Positions 1 through 8,855 of a stretch of 64,000 nt of DNA are shown in pieces. Numbering within the stretch: the stretch's first letter is position 1; each line of letters starts with the position of its first letter. Source of the stretch: Lepidurus packardi (taxonomy: Eukaryota > Arthropoda > Branchiopoda > Notostraca > Triopsidae); contig JAKZAN010000006.1 in NCBI GenBank assembly GCA_023053545.1, positions 3,229,001-3,293,000 on the forward strand. Reading direction: 5' to 3'. The notes beneath the pieces are model-generated. The model made no database searches and was not told the origin of the DNA. It worked only from the letters and a program-made list of their open reading frames with translations. A program made the translations under genes and the position numbers.

Positions 1-2090
1 ATGAGTGTGAAAACAGCTTACAAAGCAAGGGTTAATGAAGCCCAGTTTCAACGAAGTAAACTTCTTGGAAAATCTCATGAGACCAAATCATAGCCTAGCG
101 TTGTTAAATACCAAAGTGATGGGAACTTGGTCGGTCTCATTCTGCGTAGAAGAAACTCCCAAGAAGTGAAACACGCCATTCATACAAGGCTGTACTATGA
201 GCATTCCCAACTTGAGCTATTAGAATTGGTGTTGGTCAGAATTTCGCCTTTTTGCGTGTGATCTTGTCCGCTTTTTTAGGGATGGCTGGTACGGGTACCT
301 TTAACACCACGGAACGCTATAAGGAAAACGAGCAAAAACTCGACGGTAATAATAAGGCGCCCGGCAAATGACACGTAAGCGAGCAAGGAAATAGTGTTCG
401 GGAACTCCACGGTTAATACGATTTTATATGAAAAGTGCCGTCTGGTTTGAGGGCTTTAGCGTGGTGGGTGGCATCCAATGCCATATGTAGGACGTTTTTA
501 CCCAAGCTTGCATGTAAAGCTGGATAGGATATGCAAAGTTCATTTCACAGTCCGTTAATGTATCAAACCTTTCGAGTAATTCATAGATAAAAGTGTTAAC
601 GTGACTTTATCGCGTTATATTCTTATTCAGCAATCCTGGTAGAGGCACTTTGGCCACGACATTTTTTAGGGAATTATTTCTAGTCAAATGCCTTTTCGCA
701 TTAAAATTCTTTTGCACGTCATTGTGAAGCTATAAGATGAAGACGAAGCATTTATCTCCGCCTAGCCATCGCACTTTTTCAAATGCGCCGCTGTCTAAAG
801 TTGTATACAAGCAGGTTCAGTTGGCATCTCTGTCATTAAGGAAAAAAATTATCCGTAGGGAAGTAACTCATTTGCATAAGATACGCGCCCGAAAGATCCC
901 TTTTGCGTCGTAGCTTATGGTTCTCCGCTCTTCGCTTCGCGACCCACAAAAGAGGCACGAAATTAAGTATGGTTCTTTGGATAGGGCGAGAAAAACAATT
1001 ACTCTAGAATGCTGGTAGATGTTGAGATATGCAAGCTTCCGCCACATTATCCTTCTTTGGAATATAAGGACGCAGGTGTCTTCATTTTCTTTTTGTAGTA
1101 ATTTTTAACATGAAAAAAAAGAGAGCCGAGAATCATAAGCTGACCTTGTAGCTAGTTGTGGTTGAATAGCTAGGCTTCATAAATGCCCTCCAACGCTAGC
1201 ATCCTATTTCTAGGGATATCTCGCGAGGCAAATTCTCATTATTTTTTGTTATATTCTAATCGGCGTCGTTGCATGCGTCCACGAAACGAACCAGCAATGA
1301 CTCCCGATGAGTAACGAACGAAGGGTGGGAATGGGAAGTTAAAGAATTTATTATGAAAAAACCTGGAGACCGATCTAGTTATGCACGACTGTCAGTCACA
1401 AGCAATGAAAATAAAAGGAATGCTTTGGCGCGGGAGGGTTCTGTAACCTCGGCTTTCCTTCAGATTTATTAATAGCGATTGAGCATTTAACCGTGGTTTT
1501 TCCTTCTTTTTAGATGTATATTTCTTAAGAACTTGCAGAATAGATGTGATGTGAAGAGATGCGAAAGGATGATTGACTTTAAAGAATTCGTTTTCGCGTC
1601 TGCTATTTGATTGGAGGGAGCAGAAATGCCAGTTGTTTCACGAGCCTGGAAAAAAATGAGTCTTTAAAATTGCGATGCTTCATATATGCACATCCTGTAA
1701 AGCGTTAAAGAGTCCCCCCTTTTTATGTGTAAATAGTGTTGGTAGGTCGATTGCGGAAGATAAATGTTGTTACTAAGCTCACGTTAAAACTGTTCGTTTG
1801 CTTGACCCATGTAGGAAAATAAGCATTCCCATCTTTGTGTCGAACGAGAACAATGATCCGACTTCGCTAAACCAGTTTGGGCGAAGTTTATTCTAATTGA
1901 CGAAGTTTCTATGGGAGGTAAAACGGCGAATCCTCCATGTACAAATGTTATACAGATCAGTCTGTATTTCCACAAATATTCCACAAGCAAATTGGTTAGG
2001 GGTACTGAGTTTTTTAAGTCATTTTTAACTTTTATCGATGAAAGTTATTATAGAACACTAAAAATCTTGCTTTATTTATCGTGATAACAG
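1..2090. other. non-coding, probable intron of the Sidestep-like gene
   Basis: No open frame with recognisable protein similarity is seen on the + strand. The stretch is AT-rich and ends in an acceptor (gtgataacag, ending at 2090) that feeds the first visible exon of the Sidestep-like gene in mid-codon. It is therefore most simply part of a long intron whose upstream exons lie outside the window. Small unrecognised exons cannot be excluded. Confidence 0.6.
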
Positions 2091-4680
2091 ATAAGCCTGT
2101 GTGTCGGCAAGGACAAGTTGCAGTCTACGGCGGAGCCAAAGGCCACACGACCGAGATTTTGTGTCAAGTGGATGCTCAACCGCCCGCCCGGAGTTTCCGA
2201 TGGTCATTTAACGGCACAGGAGATTTGGTAGACGTGAGCGGGACCCAAAGAACTTCGGCCGATGGACGGAGCAGCACTTTACGTTATGTACCTCGCATGG
2301 AATTGGACTTTGGCACTTTGCTGTGCTGGGGTAGCAATCCTTTGGGGGAGCAATTAGAACCTTGTGTCTTTCACGTTGATCCGGCAGGTAATCTATATTT
2401 TTTTTAGAAGCAAAGATCTATTTATATTATTAAGCGATCTTTTTGGTTTGAAATCATCTTTTATCTTTGGTTTCAGGTATCCCGGACCCGCCCAGCAATT
2501 GTACCATATCGAACCATACGTTGGTCTCCTTGGAAGTGGAATGCACAGAGGGGTTTGATGGCGGCTTGCCGCAGCATTTTGCATTAGAAGTGTTCGATGC
2601 CAAAAACAAACATCTCTTGGCCAATTTAACGTCCTCTTCGCCACTTTTTACGCTTTTTTTTAGCGGCGCCGCCCTCGTCGGTAACCATGGCAAGCAACAG
2701 ACGACGAAAAAATACGAGCTCCAGGACCTGGCCCGTGAATTGGAGCACGCCGACAGCAAACTTAAAGACAAAGACTTGGCCAACCCTAAATCGAAAACAT
2801 CTTATGGAGCCAAAAATAACTACGGAGGAAGCAAAACCCCACAGCAACGTGATCGAGATGAGTCCCTGCGCTCGGATATGCAAGTAGACTCGCTTTCTTC
2901 ATCGTCGTCGTCGGCATCCGTTCATTTGGGTAGCGTCGCCGTTATCCCAGCCGTGGGAACTATGCTCAAGCTTCGGGCTGTCAATGCTCGTGGTAGCAGC
3001 GAACCTGTCATGCTGGAAACTACGGGTACTGTTGGCCTCCCTGCCGAAAAACAGACGGGATCTCCTCACGCCTTCCAATTTACTCCCACCTTGGGCATTT
3101 TATTGGGTATTGTGGGAACGGGAGTATTATTAGTCGCCGGAGTTCTGGTGGGGCTAAAAATGCGTTCTCGAAGACAGAAAGCTGAAGCTGCAGCAAGTGC
3201 CGACTTGAAACAAAGAGCTAAGGCTGATGGCAGCAGCGATCTAGAAGATGGATTTACACCTTTAGCTGATAAAGATCCGGATCTCATTATGCAAGACAGA
3301 GGTACATTTCTTTCCTACTTTTGTTTTTTGCTTTCCGTATTTCCTCTATCCAGAATTGGTTGTCTTGCATTTTCTTAAAGCATTCGTCCACCCCCCCACT
3401 ATAAAAAAAGAAGTAGCTTTAGGCGACATTTTCCAAGCTTTGCTTCTTGCATGATGAGAAGCTATTGACGCCGGCTTTCTTTGGCTGGTCTTTCGGTGCA
3501 TTTTTCGCTGCAAGCTTTTGAAACGCAAAAAATGTTTGACTTTCGAGTTTCACCAGCATGTAACTATAGACTGGCTTTTGCAGTGGCACGAGAAATTGGG
3601 CTCTCTCCATTAAAGCCAGCTACTTTTGCCTGGCTCGACTTGGTTTAAGTTCACTTCTAAGCTACACGAAGACAAAGACGAGACTAATTCTGTTTGCTAA
3701 TTGTCGAAAGCTTTAGCAGACTCCCGAGTTTTGTCATTCGAGAAAAACTATCGACAACTTTGGGAGTATAGTGGCCTAAAGACATTGCCATCGTTTGTAG
3801 TTCGTGCTTCTGAGCATTCCTCTCAACTTTTAAACTTACAGCATATTAGACAAAGGCTTCGTAGGCACAAAACTTTCACTTCGATTTAAGTTACGGTTTG
3901 CTATGTTCTTTGTGCATGACCGCCATTAGCGCTTGATGTTGAGCTACTGGAACCTTTCGCTTTACATAGTCATGCATGACGGCGCGAAGTTCGTATATGT
4001 AGACTGCTTTTCAATGCGACTTTCTGATCCCGTCCAAAATCTGTTGGAACTACCTTGCAAACTTGGTGCCCTTTCATTGTTAATCCTTAACGTGACTTGT
4101 TTCATGCATATTTAAAGAAATTATAACCTGCATGAGAGTTGATTGGTGTGGGTAGGTGATAGTATTCTGCCTGTAAATGTCACGGACAATCCTCTCCATT
4201 TCCTTCATGGCAACATAGTGGGTATTCGACCGGGCATTGGAGATCCCTTGGGTTCACGTTCTTCAGCATCAGGATCCCGACCGAGGCAAATGGAATCTAT
4301 AGAGCGGATTAACAATCGCAGAAATAACCTCTCGGTAATTATCCTCATGAAAATGTCCACTGAATTATAATAATGAATTATATTTTAGTCATTACATGAA
4401 TTCTCTAATGAATTAAAATATCCTTCGAAATGTATTAATGCTCAGTATATTTAATTTGCAGCCGAAATCGGAGATTATGTACGCGGAATTATCTGTAGTT
4501 CGCCCTGGGCAAAACCATCCTTCGGGCACGTTACGCAGAGCTCCTCCCGACCCAACAATATACGCGCAAATTGACCATGGTCGCAAACTAAGGTTTGCTG
4601 AAGATTTGGAGCTGCAGCCAGCACCCCTTCCTATGTTGCATATGCCTTTACTAGAAGGCTATCAAGAAACCAAGACATGA
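2091..4680 (+). CDS. Sidestep-family Ig/FN3 transmembrane protein, 3' four exons (5' end outside window)
   Basis: Partial gene; joined exons 2091-2387, 2477-3301, 4156-4334 and 4462-4680 keep one frame and give 505 residues to the stop. Exon 1 holds the last Ig domain: DKPVCRQGQ start, Cys in EILCQV, Trp in FRWSFN, then the DFGTLLCWG Cys. Exon 2 opens with a fibronectin III domain (GIPDPPSNCT, EVECTEGFDGGLPQHF, LRAVNARG), then a hydrophobic membrane span (GILLGIVGTGVLLVAGVLVG) and a basic stop-transfer segment. Exons 3 and 4 are cytoplasmic. This domain order and the CWG / EGFDGGLPQ signatures are typical of Drosophila Sidestep and its paralogues, cell-surface partners of Beaten-path proteins in axon guidance. 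Which paralogue it is cannot be told. Odd points: a 270-base low-complexity stretch inside the FN3 domain (2681-2950) that could be an in-frame intron, and two ITIM/ITSM-like tyrosine motifs at the tail. The start lies upstream. Confidence 0.88.
3302..4155 (+). other. intron of the Sidestep-like gene
   Basis: Begins with donor gtacat after exon base 3301 and ends with acceptor ggtag at 4155. Both flanks are phase 1, so GlyAspSer joins in frame. Internal open frames are short and unlike any family I know. An ATGATGA near 3450 has no partner CTGA at snoRNA distance, so no snoRNA is called here. Confidence 0.75.
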
Positions 4681-4843
4681 TTCGACTCCTACTATGTATA
4701 GGACTTCGATTTCTTAGCGTATTGTTAAAGCCAAGGTTTTCGCAAAAAAAGGCCAAATTCAACGCTCTTATAGGTGGAAAAGGGGGAAAGGCACCTAGCC
4801 GTTTCGTTTCATTGCGTATACGGGTTTTTGTTTAAAGAGAAAA

Positions 4844-4849
4844 AATAAA
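4844..4849 (+). terminator. poly(A) signal of the Sidestep-like gene
   Basis: Canonical AATAAA about 165 bases after the stop codon. It is the first such hexamer downstream on this strand and is followed by a T/G-rich stretch. It sits opposite the convergent end of twinfilin. Confidence 0.65.
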
Positions 4850-5510
4850 ACAAGAGAAAATCCAGTGTTTTGCGTAATTGGGGACTGCTTTGTATATAAT
4901 TCAGCAACACGTTCTCATTTTTTCTTTGCCATATATACCATACCTCTATGTAATACGAATTGTGTGTAATTCTCCCGCAAGTGACACGTGGAACAGGTCA
5001 GTAAAGTTACAAGACAGCAGGACCAAAGATTATGGCATAAGCGATGACGTAATTTACCCTGGGTTTGCAAGCCGATATTGAAAAATCCAACCATTGAAGC
5101 TATAGGATCTTGTACAGTACAGTGCAACAACCGTACATGCTACTTGGTGGTAATACATTCTTTTAATGGAGAAAATTTTTGAATTGTAAAATTAATGTAA
5201 TGTAATTTTATATTATTCTTTTTATTTGGATTTGTCTATTTTTAACCCACAGTAAGTTAGTCCTCATAGGAACCCTTAATAATCAAATCGACTCATCTTT
5301 ATGAAAAGCGCACGGGCAATACAGAGAAAAGGCATTTTATGCATTCGTACTATAACATTTACAAATTATAAGACGTTTCAATTACAGAAAATTCATTGCA
5401 AAGCTTCCAGATACTATGTTTCGCATGAAAACCGCTGACTGCACCATGACAAGACGGACACAATGTAAGGCGTGGTAACAAGGTAGTTGCGTTTCTGTCC
5501 CAAGTCTTTC
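4850..5510. other. convergent intergenic region / 3' UTRs
   Basis: Lies between two converging 3' ends. It should contain the end of the Sidestep-like transcript from the left and the twinfilin 3' UTR from the right. No protein-coding or structured RNA gene is seen. Confidence 0.6.
5221..5226 (-). terminator. poly(A) signal of twinfilin
   Basis: TTTATT on the + strand reads AATAAA on the - strand, about 285 bases after the twinfilin stop. This gives a compact 3' UTR ending before the convergent neighbour. Confidence 0.5.
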
Positions 5511-6551
5511 TTATTCCGTATCATCTTCTGCTTTCTTAATTAATCTGCGAGCTCCACGGCCTGGTGGGCCTCTTGGTTTGGCAAACTTGGGCTGGTGCAA
5601 ATTTTTCGGAGGGTGAAGCTCCTCCATAAGGAAAGCTTCGGTTATTTCATCGGAACTTTCAATTTCCACTTTCTTGTCAATGTGGATATCGAGTTCTTTT
5701 TCTAAGACTTCCGTCGTAGGACCTTTGCATGACGAGTACAGCATTCGTTCCTTGATTGGGCTGGAAGACCCTGGCATAGAATACATGAAGACACAGCTTT
5801 GTAAGTAATCTCCCTCGTGGGTATGAGGAAAGCAATACAAGTGATATCCGCCCGATTTTGTACGCGCTAATGAGGGTAAAGTATGGACGGACGTGTTGCT
5901 GGATACCTTTTCCAAGTTCAAGGTTTCTTTTTTGACGTCCAGGCTGAGTTGAACATAATCGTACTTGCCGATTTTGAAATCGATAAGAGCTTTCAATGCA
6001 GGTTCGCTAGGAGGAAAGAATATACCACTGCAAGTCGCTTGACGGGTGCCCACGCCCACATCAGCTCGGTTCTCGTGCTTTTTTACTTCTGCCAACTCCT
6101 CCTCAGCATTTGTCAACGGAGCAGGCGACGCCATGGAATGGAGATGATTCTTATAATATGTAATGGTTAGTTCATCCTTGGAGGAACAGAAAAGCTCATT
6201 CTTGATAAAGGAATGACCAAACTCATTCTTCAAAGTGGCTTTGGTGGAAGCATACAACATCTTCTCTCTGACAGGGGCAGAATCTGGAGACCAGCTGACT
6301 AGTAGCCATTCGTAACCACCAGAGTTTGACGAATCTAATCTAAACAACAAATACGCAGGTTGAGCGTCTTTAATTAACGATTGTAGAGTTCGAAAATCTT
6401 CTTCCCAGTTTCCTTTTGGTTTGCCGCTGCAGTCCAGTGCTAGTTCTTCGTTAGTTATGGAAATTTTGAAATATCTAACAGAGCCATCGCGAAATTTGAT
6501 AAAGAAGTCTTGTAGTTCTTTATTCGCTTTAATGCCTGTTTGATGCGACAT
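5511..6551 (-). CDS. twf: twinfilin, actin monomer- and capping protein-binding
   Basis: 346 residues in one uninterrupted frame. An in-frame ATG ten codons upstream exists, but MSHQTGIKA is the conserved twinfilin start, so the inner ATG is chosen. Residues about 1-140 and 175-315 are two ADF-homology domains, recognised by YLLFRLDSS, YEWLLVSWSPDSAPVREKML, then EGDYLQSCVFMYSMPG and IKERMLYSSCK. The tail FAKPRGPPGRGARRLIKK is the family's capping-protein-binding end. Twinfilin sequesters ADP-actin monomers, caps and depolymerises barbed ends and binds capping protein in the cytoplasm. Length matches the usual 340-350. It is intronless here, which is unusual beside multi-exon neighbours and could mean an old retrocopy or complete intron loss; the frame is intact, so it looks functional. 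It shares a short head-to-head promoter region with the snoRNA host gene. Confidence 0.96.
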   Translation of the reverse strand: MSHQTGIKANKELQDFFIKFRDGSVRYFKISITNEELALDCSGKPKGNWEEDFRTLQSLIKDAQPAYLLFRLDSSNSGGYEWLLVSWSPDSAPVREKMLYASTKATLKNEFGHSFIKNELFCSSKDELTITYYKNHLHSMASPAPLTNAEEELAEVKKHENRADVGVGTRQATCSGIFFPPSEPALKALIDFKIGKYDYVQLSLDVKKETLNLEKVSSNTSVHTLPSLARTKSGGYHLYCFPHTHEGDYLQSCVFMYSMPGSSSPIKERMLYSSCKGPTTEVLEKELDIHIDKKVEIESSDEITEAFLMEELHPPKNLHQPKFAKPRGPPGRGARRLIKKAEDDTE

Positions 6552-6791
6552 AATTACAGTTCTTCGTATGTCAAAAATCACTCACGAGATCTCTTCGCAC
6601 TATTTTTGTCCTTTTCAAAGCGTCATCAGCTCATCGTCATCCTAAATGGAGCTCCTAACCGCTCTCACCGGATCGAAGGACAAGTCGCCCGTCGCTTGTT
6701 ACCAGCTCCCCACCCTACATATATCAGCCTGAACATCAACGGCAACTTTCTTTCTCTACAGTGGAGTGGTGGTACGTTGACGCTTTGAAAG
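6552..6791. promoter_or_regulatory. bidirectional promoter and 5'TOP-like start (exon 1) of the snoRNA host gene
   Basis: Less than 200 bases separate the twinfilin start codon from the probable start of the snoRNA host transcript, so both promoters must lie in this interval. A pyrimidine run, CTTTCTTTCTCT near 6747-6758, resembles the terminal oligopyrimidine start of snoRNA host and ribosomal protein genes. Exon 1 would then run to 6791, where donor gtaagt follows. No TATA box is obvious. The exact start base is inference. Confidence 0.55.
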
Positions 6792-6979
6792 GTAAGTTTC
6801 GTTTTCCCTTCCAATCTTTAGTTGTGTATGGCATCGGTAAAATATAACTTTGTTATTTGATTAGCTTGATATTCTGCAATATTCTGGTTTAAAGTTTTGT
6901 GATTTATTTAAATAATATCCACTGTTTAACGAAGTATATTTTATCGTGCCACCACGCTAACGCTTTGTTGACTTCGGTC

Positions 6980-7052
6980 ACGACATGATGTGCATTCCTA
7001 GCTCACACTGAAAAGCTGTGATGTACCTTTTTACCTACATTCTCTGAGTATC
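6980..7052 (+). ncRNA. SNORD29: box C/D snoRNA, U29 (SNORD29) homologue, host intron 1
   Basis: C box ATGATGT 6985-6991, D' box CTGA 7008-7011, C' box TGTGATGT 7017-7024, D box CTGA 7044-7047. The D' guide CCTAGCTCAC pairs with GUGAGCUGGG of 28S rRNA over ten bases with one G-U pair; the fifth base from the D' box faces the A of GUGA. CTAGCTCAC is also the guide I recall from vertebrate U29. The intron runs 6792-7120. The second guide (before D) was not assigned. The terminal stem is weak. Confidence 0.82.
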
Positions 7053-7285
7053 AAATACATCGTTTTCTGTTCCGTGGAAATTTGAGATATTGGCCTCTAA
7101 TTGCTGTGATTTCCGTGCAGGTTGCCTTGCTCGATTTGGACTTCAGAACTTTGGGTGAAGACCATGGCATGCCAAGTTAACGTTCAAGAAAGAGACGCGT
7201 GGTTTTGCAGAAGTATTATGCGCCACAAAGTTTGATGGACTAAGATGTCATAAAAGTAAGAATTTTCGGAATTTGATTAATGTTT

Positions 7286-7357
7286 CTAACATGAAGAGTC
7301 TAGTCTCGTTCGTATGAAAGCTTGTCTTTTTGATTCCAGCATTACTTTCTGATTTAT
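7286..7357 (+). ncRNA. box C/D-like snoRNA, U30-like, host intron 2
   Basis: Guide AGTCTCGTTCGT (7302-7313) is a perfect 12-base complement of 18S ACGAACGAGACU. Counting five bases from a D'-like ATGA (7314-7317) points to the second A of CGAAC, which agrees with the site I recall as 18S A1383, assigned to U30. D box CTGA 7349-7352. The C box is poor: ATGAAGA at 7291-7297, one base off RUGAUGA, and the terminal stem is weak. The guide is convincing; the box structure is the least certain of the six. Intron 7256-7419. Confidence 0.6.
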
Positions 7358-7516
7358 TTCATAACAACTTATATTTGGAAACGCAAAACTTAGGATCCTC
7401 ATTCTTGTTTCCTTGTTAGATTCCTGCGTCTACAGTTATGGATTTTGGATGTAGTTGCTTCAGGAGAAGAAAATTCGAAGCATTGGTAAGGACCACGTTT
7501 TTTGTATGCTTAAAAT

Positions 7517-7590
7517 TTAGCCTATGATGTTCGAACAAGCATATGTCAGATAACCGAAAGGTATATGAAGTCAACCTTGACTGAGGCTTT
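7517..7590 (+). ncRNA. SNORD27: box C/D snoRNA, U27 (SNORD27) homologue, host intron 3
   Basis: C box ATGATGT 7524-7530, D'-like CAGA 7547-7550, C'-like ATGAAGT near 7565, D box CTGA 7581-7584. Terminal stem AGCCT (7519-7523) pairs with AGGCT (7584-7588). The guide ACAAGCATATG (7535-7545) is a perfect 11-base complement of the 18S 5' end CAUAUGCUUGU. The fifth base upstream of D' faces the second A of CAUAUG, which is A27 in human numbering, the known U27 site. Best supported of the cluster. Intron 7486-7667. Confidence 0.92.
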
Positions 7591-7773
7591 CTTATTGGTT
7601 AGAAAGAGCTAATAAGCTCATCAAACTTTCCTTAAACAAATATGTACTAAAATCAATTTATTTGAAGGAAATTGTCTGACGTTATTTCTGGATCCAGTTG
7701 AACGATGCGTTATCTTGCTGATTCTACGAAATAAGGTAGGTCAAAACTATCTTTAATATACTCATAATAAGTA

Positions 7774-7840
7774 GTTTCTATGATGATTTTTGTTATCCCT
7801 GTCTTATCAGAATTGCAGAAAATTTACACCTGATAAAATT
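7774..7840 (+). ncRNA. box C/D snoRNA, snR38-type, host intron 4
   Basis: C box ATGATGA 7780-7786. Guide GTTATCCCTGT (7792-7802) is a perfect 11-base complement of 28S ACAGGGAUAAC, the conserved peptidyl-transferase-region site that I recall as the snR38 target (yeast G2815 / human G4362). It is followed directly by a degenerate D' (CTTA 7803-7806); the fifth base back faces the second G of GGG. D box CTGA 7830-7833. The external stem is poor. Intron 7736-7907. Confidence 0.8.
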
Positions 7841-8033
7841 TAGTTTTGTGTAATAATGTTATATAAATTTGACTGTTTGATATTGATTTTACTTTCTTGC
7901 TGAATAGAACGACCCACGGCATGTGGCTCCTCGCCCGAGGGTGTTACCTAAGGTTTGGTATTCCGTTATGGACATCGTGTCGCCTTAAACCTCAAACTAC
8001 TAGTAAGTTCAAACATACTTTCTGCATACTTTC

Positions 8034-8110
8034 TTTTTCTATGATGAGTTAAATTTTTATGTACCGACCCAGTCTGAGTGCTTTGATTATACTATCCCAA
8101 CTGATCTTAC
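8034..8110 (+). ncRNA. SNORD31: box C/D snoRNA, U31 (SNORD31) homologue, host intron 5
   Basis: C box ATGATGA 8041-8047, D' box CTGA 8074-8077, C'-like TTGATTA 8083-8089, D box CTGA 8101-8104. The D' guide ATGTACCGACCCAGT (8059-8073) complements 28S ACUGGGGCGGUACAU at 14 of 15 positions. The fifth base faces the second G of ACUGGGG, matching the U31 site recalled as 28S G4166 (yeast G2619). Intron 8003-8173. Confidence 0.88.
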
Positions 8111-8261
8111 CTCATCCATTGTGTTTTAGTGGTACTGTTTCTGCAGCTTGCTAATTTTGTGTTCTTATTTTAGGTTTGACCTGTTCTTTTATCACTGAAG
8201 CATTCGTTTGTCGTTATCTTATACTGAGGTTTGTTCATTAATTTTTTTTATTCTTCTTTGC

Positions 8262-8356
8262 ACGAACCTGATGATAAAGTCTTCAATGAGCAATATCTGT
8301 AAAACAGAATTGCATCCTTTGATTTTTTTTATGACTTGCCCTAACTGACGGTTGTT
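8262..8356 (+). ncRNA. box C/D snoRNA, 18S G601-type (SNORD103-like), host intron 6
   Basis: C box CTGATGAT near 8268-8275, D box CTGA 8345-8348, and a terminal stem AACC (8265-8268) with GGTT (8350-8353). The guide GACTTGCCCT (8333-8342) is a perfect 10-base complement of 18S AGGGCAAGUC just upstream of the universal GCCAGCAGCC. The fifth base from D faces the second G of GGG, which I place at human 18S G601, a known 2'-O-methyl site that I recall for SNORD103. The two bases next to the D box do not pair. Intron 8229-8419. Confidence 0.65.
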
Positions 8357-8575
8357 CGGCTAAGACAATTTTTTTCCTTTTTGCATAGCAGGAACTAATT
8401 ATGTTTATTGTCCAACTAGGTTGTGACGGTTGACGGCATCGCGTGTTCACACGGAGGATAATATCTGCTACATTTCTTGAGCCATGTAAACTTCAGAAAA
8501 TATACCAATTTATTCTTTGAAAGAAGTGAGGCGGAATTTTTATTTCAGCGTTTTATCACGCTTTGAATTAACATA

Positions 8576-8637
8576 GCTTTGACGTAAATTTATTCGGGAA
8601 TCGTGGAGCTTTGACAAATATATTCGGGTATCTTGGA
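8576..8637 (+). repeat. imperfect tandem pair, unit about 31 bases
   Basis: Two adjacent copies both beginning AGCTTTGAC and ending TTGG or GTGG, with ATTCGGG in the middle (8576-8607 and 8608-8637). They differ at a few bases and by a 2-base length change. They lie just after the last visible snoRNA host exon and could be in its 3' end or in spacer. Confidence 0.6.
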
Positions 8638-8840
8638 CCTCCATTCACGTGAGCAAGACCCTAAACTTACTGATAGATTTTCACACATCACCAGTCACGA
8701 TGGACTACCTACAATTAGGCAAGTCTTTTCGCGAAGAAGGTACGACTTTAGGTCGAGGAATGCGTATAGAAATTACAATAACTGAGAAATAGATTTACAA
8801 AGAACGTTGGGATATTTTTTAGTTAGTGTCACGAACTTGT

Positions 8841-8855
8841 CCCCCCCCCCCCCCC
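8841..8855. repeat. C15 homopolymer
   Basis: Fifteen C in a row on the + strand. It is one of five C/G runs of 14 or more in the window. Confidence 0.95.

Larger units (their letters stand above)
6746..8520 (+). ncRNA. multi-snoRNA host gene (UHG-like), seven short non-coding exons
   Basis: Seven exons can be drawn from consistent GT-AG junctions: about 6746-6791, 7121-7255, 7420-7485, 7668-7735, 7908-8002, 8174-8228 and 8420 to about 8520 (3' end uncertain). The exons carry stops in all frames and no protein similarity. Each of the six introns holds exactly one box C/D-like RNA, the one-per-intron rule of animal snoRNA hosts. Guides match U29, U30-like, U27, snR38, U31 and an 18S G601-type RNA, in that order. 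From memory, vertebrate UHG/SNHG1 carries U22 and U25-U31, and a Drosophila Uhg locus carries U27, U29, U31, U76 and snR38, so this is the same ancestral host type. Regulation is probably by the TOP start and by nonsense-mediated decay of the spliced RNA, as known for UHG genes. No clear poly(A) signal was found. Confidence 0.85.

Noticed and set aside
3450-3560. ATGATGA in a Sidestep-like intron as a possible snoRNA C box
   Set aside because: No CTGA within snoRNA distance and no terminal stem.
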